DNA of 33,998 nucleotides from Gluconobacter sp. Gdi (GTDB lineage: Bacteria; Pseudomonadota; Alphaproteobacteria; Acetobacterales; Acetobacteraceae): assembly GCF_014132155.1 (NCBI RefSeq), contig NZ_BLJQ01000016.1:1-33998 (forward strand), in the 5' to 3' direction. Positions 31,395 to 33,998 of the stretch are shown one piece after another. The notes under the pieces were generated by a model. That model was given only the letters and a program-made list of their open reading frames with translations, was not told the origin of the DNA and ran no database searches. A program made the position numbers and the translations under genes. Position 1 is the first letter of the stretch. Each line of letters opens with the position of its first letter.

Positions 31395-32181
31395 TTATCG
31401 CCCGCGTAAAAAATCCAGATAGCCGCCGCTGACCCGGTTTCGGGCGTCAAGAAGCAGGCGCTCCACATGGCGACGCGCCGCCGTATTGCGCCATTCCACC
31501 GCCGGTAAAGCGGCCTGCCATGAACGATTGACCGCGATGGCGATATCACGGGTGGTGCCGCCCGCTTCGTGAATATCGAAGGCGAGCAGGAGCTGCATCT
31601 GCCGCGCGCGCTGCAGCGGCGTGAGTTGAAGAGCGCGCGGAAGCAGGCCAACGCGCTGACCGCGCTGCCTGCGAAAGAAACGCAGCGCCACGTCGAGACG
31701 CAGTTCGGCGGCGTCATCCATCGGCAGGAGCACGGCAGGTTTACCGATGGCCAGTGGGCTCAGGAGCCGAAGGTAAAGATCGCCCGCCACATCGCCGATC
31801 ACCAGCCACATGTCGTCTTCCGCATCATGACGGGCCAGGATGGTTCCAAGCACCACCGGATTGATCGGGGTCACGATGGCGAAATCCGATGGCGCGGGTG
31901 TGAGGATCAGCGTGGCCGGGGAAACCTCGGGCCGCCAGACCATGCGTCCCTGACGGGCGGGTTCATCGGGCGCATGGACAAAAGCAGAGCCCCCAGCGCC
32001 GGGCGAACGCCGCGCACTCGGCGGTGGAATCCACGCCCCGACGGCCGATCCGCCGTTGCAGACGGGCATAATCGCGGCGATAGATGGTGTTGCGGCGGAG
32101 AAATTCGACGGCGAAACCGGAGCGGTCCAGACGGCTGATATGGTCGCGCAGTTCCGATGAACGCCAGAAAGATGTGGGCAT
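31395..32181 (-). pseudogene. Frameshifted DUF6499-DUF2285 regulator-like gene
   Basis: Two overlapping frames together make one known protein layout. The N-terminal part, from ATG 32181 with GGGAGG upstream, is DUF6499-like (FWRSSELRDHISRLDRSGFAVEFLRRNTIYRRDY, then RRWGLCF). The C-terminal part, in another frame and ending at 31395, is DUF2285-like (LTPLQRARQMQLLLAFDIHEAGG, then WRNTAARRHVERLLLDARNRVSGGYLDFLRG). Removing one base from the A4 run at 31980-31983 (T4 on the coding strand) joins them as RRWGLCFVHAPDEPARQG, which reads naturally. It is either a recent single-base frameshift, a sequencing error, or less likely a slippage site. The intact protein would be about 260 aa and is usually described as DNA-binding. 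Confidence 0.72.
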
Positions 32182-32258
32182 ACGGGCCTCCCTGTCTGTC
32201 CCCCATGCGGCAAAAGGGGGAGCTTCCATCAGCCAGATCGGGAGCGGCAGTGCATAGA

Positions 32259-32277
32259 CCCTGATTTTTTATCAGGG
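32259..32277. repeat. Perfect hairpin with T5 loop
   Basis: CCCTGAT (32259-32265), TTTTT, ATCAGGG (32271-32277). It lies in the gap between the frameshifted gene and the small gene upstream of it on the minus strand. It may be an operator or a weak terminator. Confidence 0.45.
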
Positions 32278-32319
32278 AGAGAAGCGCAGGGCCGATGCGC
32301 GAGCCGGGGCGAAGCCCGG

Positions 32320-32583
32320 CTATTGCAGGCGCGGTTGCAACAGATGCTGGAAACCGGCTTCGGTCATCCAGCGCGCCCGTGCCAGATGCCTGTCATGAAC
32401 AGCCTTCGCACGTACCGGTTCACGAACCGGATCAATTTCGAACAGCACGGCAACGACTTCGCGCCAGTCCGCCCCTTCCTCGTCTGCTACCAGAAGGCGC
32501 AGATAGAGCCCGAGATGCGCTTCGTCGTAGGCGTTCACCCGTTGGGTGAGAGGGGGATGGTCGAGGAAAGACGGGTCCGTCAT
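32320..32583 (-). CDS. Small conserved-looking protein of the replication region
   Basis: An 87-aa protein (MTDPSFLDHPPLTQRVNAYDEAHLGLYLRLL...) with an acidic middle and a basic C-terminus (DRHLARARWMTEAGFQHLL). I do not recognise a family with certainty; similar short genes occur beside DUF2285 genes in alphaproteobacterial plasmids. Even composition along its length and position in the gene row support it being real. Function unknown. Confidence 0.65.
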   Translation of the reverse strand: MTDPSFLDHPPLTQRVNAYDEAHLGLYLRLLVADEEGADWREVVAVLFEIDPVREPVRAKAVHDRHLARARWMTEAGFQHLLQPRLQ

Positions 32584-32714
32584 GACGGTTCCTCATGATA
32601 CCGCGACCAGATCGGTTCGATAACAAAGATCGGGATTGCTGACCGGCCCGGTTCGCATGACCCCGCCAGAAATCAGCGCGCTCAAAGGGCAAGGAATGAC
32701 ATGACTGGAGCGGA

Positions 32715-32999
32715 TCAGGACGATTCCACCCGGCCGCGCCCCCGGCCCTGCCGCGTCTGAATATTGGAAGTCTCGTTAAGAAACATGACGCCGCGTCCCT
32801 GTCCGGACTCGATGAACAGGATGCCCGCCGCTTCCAGTGCGCGGCGGACCTGATCGATCGTGCCCTCATGAACGCCCAGACCGCGTTCGGATTCAAGGCG
32901 CTTGAGCGCGGTCAATGCTACGAGGGCCTTTTCAGCGAGCCTTTCCTGTGTCCAGTTCAGAAGTGCCCGTGCCGCCCTTACCTGTCGGCCAGTGATCAT
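32715..32999 (-). CDS. XRE-family transcriptional regulator
   Basis: A 94-aa protein with an N-terminal Cro/C1-type helix-turn-helix (ITGRQVRAARALLNWTQERLAEKALVALTALKRLESERG, about 2-40) and a C-terminal GVMFLNETSNIQTRQGRGR tail. Its promoter region carries a palindrome over the -10, so it probably represses itself. It may also control the genes around it. Confidence 0.88.
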   Translation of the reverse strand: MITGRQVRAARALLNWTQERLAEKALVALTALKRLESERGLGVHEGTIDQVRRALEAAGILFIESGQGRGVMFLNETSNIQTRQGRGRGRVESS

Positions 33000-33041
33000 C
33001 CGCGATCACATCCGACACGCAAGGTCTGCACACCAGAAATA

Positions 33042-33072
33042 CGACTATAATAGTCGCTTTATGGAAATTCAA
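33042..33072 (-). promoter_or_regulatory. Promoter and palindromic operator of the XRE gene
   Basis: On the minus strand, TTGAAT (33072-33067) and TATAGT (33049-33044) are 17 nt apart. A 15-nt palindrome, CGACTAT-A-ATAGTCG (33042-33056), covers the -10. The gene starts about 45 nt downstream. This arrangement is typical for an autorepressor binding site. The same palindrome holds a perfect TATAAT on the plus strand. Confidence 0.62.
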
Positions 33073-33167
33073 CATCGTTCTTTCCGGGCGATGGGAAAAA
33101 GGAATCGGCGTCCACGCACCATTCAGGCGGCTCCAGCCCTGTCGGACAAGGCCATCGGGCTGACCGG

Positions 33168-33195
33168 AAAAAAGCCCCCCGTCAGGCGGGGGGCT
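33168..33195 (-). terminator. Rho-independent terminator of the 45-aa gene
   Basis: Read on the minus strand: stem AGCCCCCC, loop GCCTGAC, stem GGGGGGCT, then a run of T (A6 at 33168-33173 on the plus strand). The stem overlaps the last codons and the stop of the small gene. Confidence 0.78.
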
Positions 33196-33319
33196 GTGCA
33201 TCGCGTCGGGCAAGCGCCTCCTTGAGTTCGCGTTCGATCTGCCGGCGCTCGCGTTTACTGAGATGAAAGCTGGTGAGTTCGGCCCGCAGCATCTGAATGT
33301 GGTCGTGTAGCGTGGTCAT
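33182..33319 (-). CDS. 45-aa small charged protein
   Basis: A short gene with a strong ribosome site (AAGGAG, 7 nt before ATG 33319) and its own terminator at the stop. The peptide starts MTTLHDHIQMLRAEL and continues with a highly charged helix (SKRERRQIERELKEALARR). Its composition suggests a single amphipathic helix or helical hairpin. No family is recognised. Expression signals at both ends make it likely real. Confidence 0.68.
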   Translation of the reverse strand: MTTLHDHIQMLRAELTSFHLSKRERRQIERELKEALARRDAQPPA

Positions 33320-33661
33320 CGTCCTGCTCCTTTCGTTTCTTGAAGACAGGACGGACGGCTCATGCCGGGGCGGACCGGGTCAGGGATCGCCGCAGGCGAC
33401 CGGCTTGCCGGCGCGTGGGGGAGCCGATTTTGTTCGGCGTGCCCGGCACGGGTGCGTCGGGCAAAATTGGGGGGACCACGTGTCCTTGACGCGGTTCGCC
33501 CTCGCGCATGGTACAATGGGAAGGCTGAGGGAAAGCCTCATGTTCCTCCTGCGTCTCACGTCGGGCGACCTGCGCTGCCGCCCGCGCCCCGGAAGAGCAC
33601 GTGGAAAAAAGACCCGGAAGGCCCCGCCCGGGGAGACCGGGCGGGGTTGGTGGTGGGGAGC
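33320..33661. other. Non-coding stretch between the 45-aa gene and DUF736 copy 2
   Basis: A 342-nt region with no supported gene. It holds the hairpin after the DUF736 gene and an imperfect inverted repeat near 33522-33539 (AGGCT and AGCCT around GAGGGAA). A TACAAT sequence lies at about 33509. The promoter of the 45-aa gene should be here, but I cannot place it. A small RNA is possible, without direct support. Confidence 0.4.
33605..33646 (-). terminator. Probable terminator of DUF736 copy 2
   Basis: Stem CCCCGCCC (33622-33629) with GGGCGGGG (33639-33646) and a 9-nt loop. On the minus strand it is followed after about 11 nt by six T (33610-33605). The T-run is further away than in a classical terminator. 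It starts about 16 nt after the DUF736 stop. Confidence 0.55.
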
Positions 33662-33985
33662 TTACTCCCCGTTCCGGCTGCGGGGCCGGGTCCAGATCAG
33701 GGAGTAGCCCTCGCCTTCCTCGTCGGTGAACAGATTGGCGAAGATCGGGGCGGCGAAGGAGGGATCATCCAGCTTCAGGCTCAGATAGGTGCGCCCTTCG
33801 CTGGAGCGGCGGGTCCAGGCCGCACCGAGTTCAATCCTGCCCAGATAGACGCGGTAATTGGGGGCGTTGTCGTTGGGACGGTTGGTTTCTGCCACCAGAC
33901 GGACGTTGCGGGCCTGCAGGGCCAGGGTGACGATTTCGCCTTCGAAGCCTTCGCCCACCTTCTTGAAGGAACCGATGTTAGCCAT
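33662..33985 (-). CDS. DUF736 protein, copy 2
   Basis: A 107-aa DUF736-family protein (starts MANIGSFKKVGEGFEGEI, contains NYRVYLGRIELGAAW and ends SLIWTRPRSRNGE). GGAGA precedes the ATG at the window edge. It is clearly related to, but diverged from, the copy at 28442-28780. Function unknown; both are part of the plasmid backbone. Confidence 0.9.
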   Translation of the reverse strand: MANIGSFKKVGEGFEGEIVTLALQARNVRLVAETNRPNDNAPNYRVYLGRIELGAAWTRRSSEGRTYLSLKLDDPSFAAPIFANLFTDEEGEGYSLIWTRPRSRNGE

Positions 33986-33998
33986 TGTCGTATCTCCA

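Noticed and set aside
33485-33514. TTGACG and TACAAT as a plus-strand promoter
   Set aside because: The spacing is 20 nt, longer than functional sigma70 promoters, and no plus-strand gene follows.
1-33998. CRISPR array, tRNA or rRNA genes
   Set aside because: No regularly spaced repeats beyond the three iterons, and no tRNA- or rRNA-like sequences were recognised on either strand by eye.

Overview
The window looks like part of a large accessory replicon, most likely a plasmid, from an alphaproteobacterium, probably an acetic acid bacterium of the Komagataeibacter/Gluconacetobacter group. That assignment is an inference. It rests on a complete Trb-type conjugation block, a RepA-family initiator with its own iterons, IS5-type transposase sequence, and a methanobactin-like operon of a kind I recall being reported in Gluconacetobacter genomes. 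No rRNA, tRNA or housekeeping gene is present to confirm the genus.

Region 1 (1-11544, plus strand) is copper handling. After a 5'-truncated IS5-family transposase come a His/Cys-rich DUF2946-type protein and a TonB-dependent receptor (mbnT-like). A 31-codon precursor peptide gene follows (mbnA-like, 4110-4205), then a DUF692/MNIO iron enzyme (mbnB), its partner (mbnC), the MbnP/MbnH secreted metalloprotein and di-heme pair, a class III aminotransferase (mbnN), CopC, CopD and a LysR regulator. Together these genes describe the synthesis, periplasmic processing and re-uptake of a Cu-binding oxazolone/thioamide peptide. The precursor has two Cys separated by five residues, the spacing of the two modified Cys in the Methylosinus trichosporium OB3b peptide. 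No MATE exporter (mbnM), mbnI/mbnR sigma/anti-sigma pair or leader peptidase is visible. The precursor gene sits between a promoter with a structured leader and a strong hairpin, which suggests separate, high expression.

Region 2 (11546-23616, minus strand) is a mating-pair-formation and coupling block. Read in the direction of transcription it is traG (VirD4), a ribbon-helix-helix protein, then trbB-C-D-E-J-L-F-G-I and a DUF2274 gene, mostly joined by ATGA or TGATG overlaps. A 21-bp motif occurs ahead of both traG and trbB, differing at two positions.

Region 3 (23963-25685) is defence and stability cargo: an AT-rich abortive-infection-type gene with an R-x6-H motif, and a Phd/VapC toxin-antitoxin pair with a palindromic operator.

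Region 4 (25699-33985, minus strand) is the replication and mobilisation backbone: DUF736 protein, a 45-aa small protein, XRE regulator, a conserved small protein, a frameshifted DUF6499/DUF2285 gene, an AlpA-like HTH protein, RepA, DUF2840, a TraF-like S26 peptidase, a second DUF736 protein, a lytic transglycosylase and a VirD2-like DUF3363 relaxase. The 3' end of repA carries three iterons, an inverted pair of perfect DnaA boxes and an AT-rich stretch, so the replication origin appears to lie inside the initiator gene.
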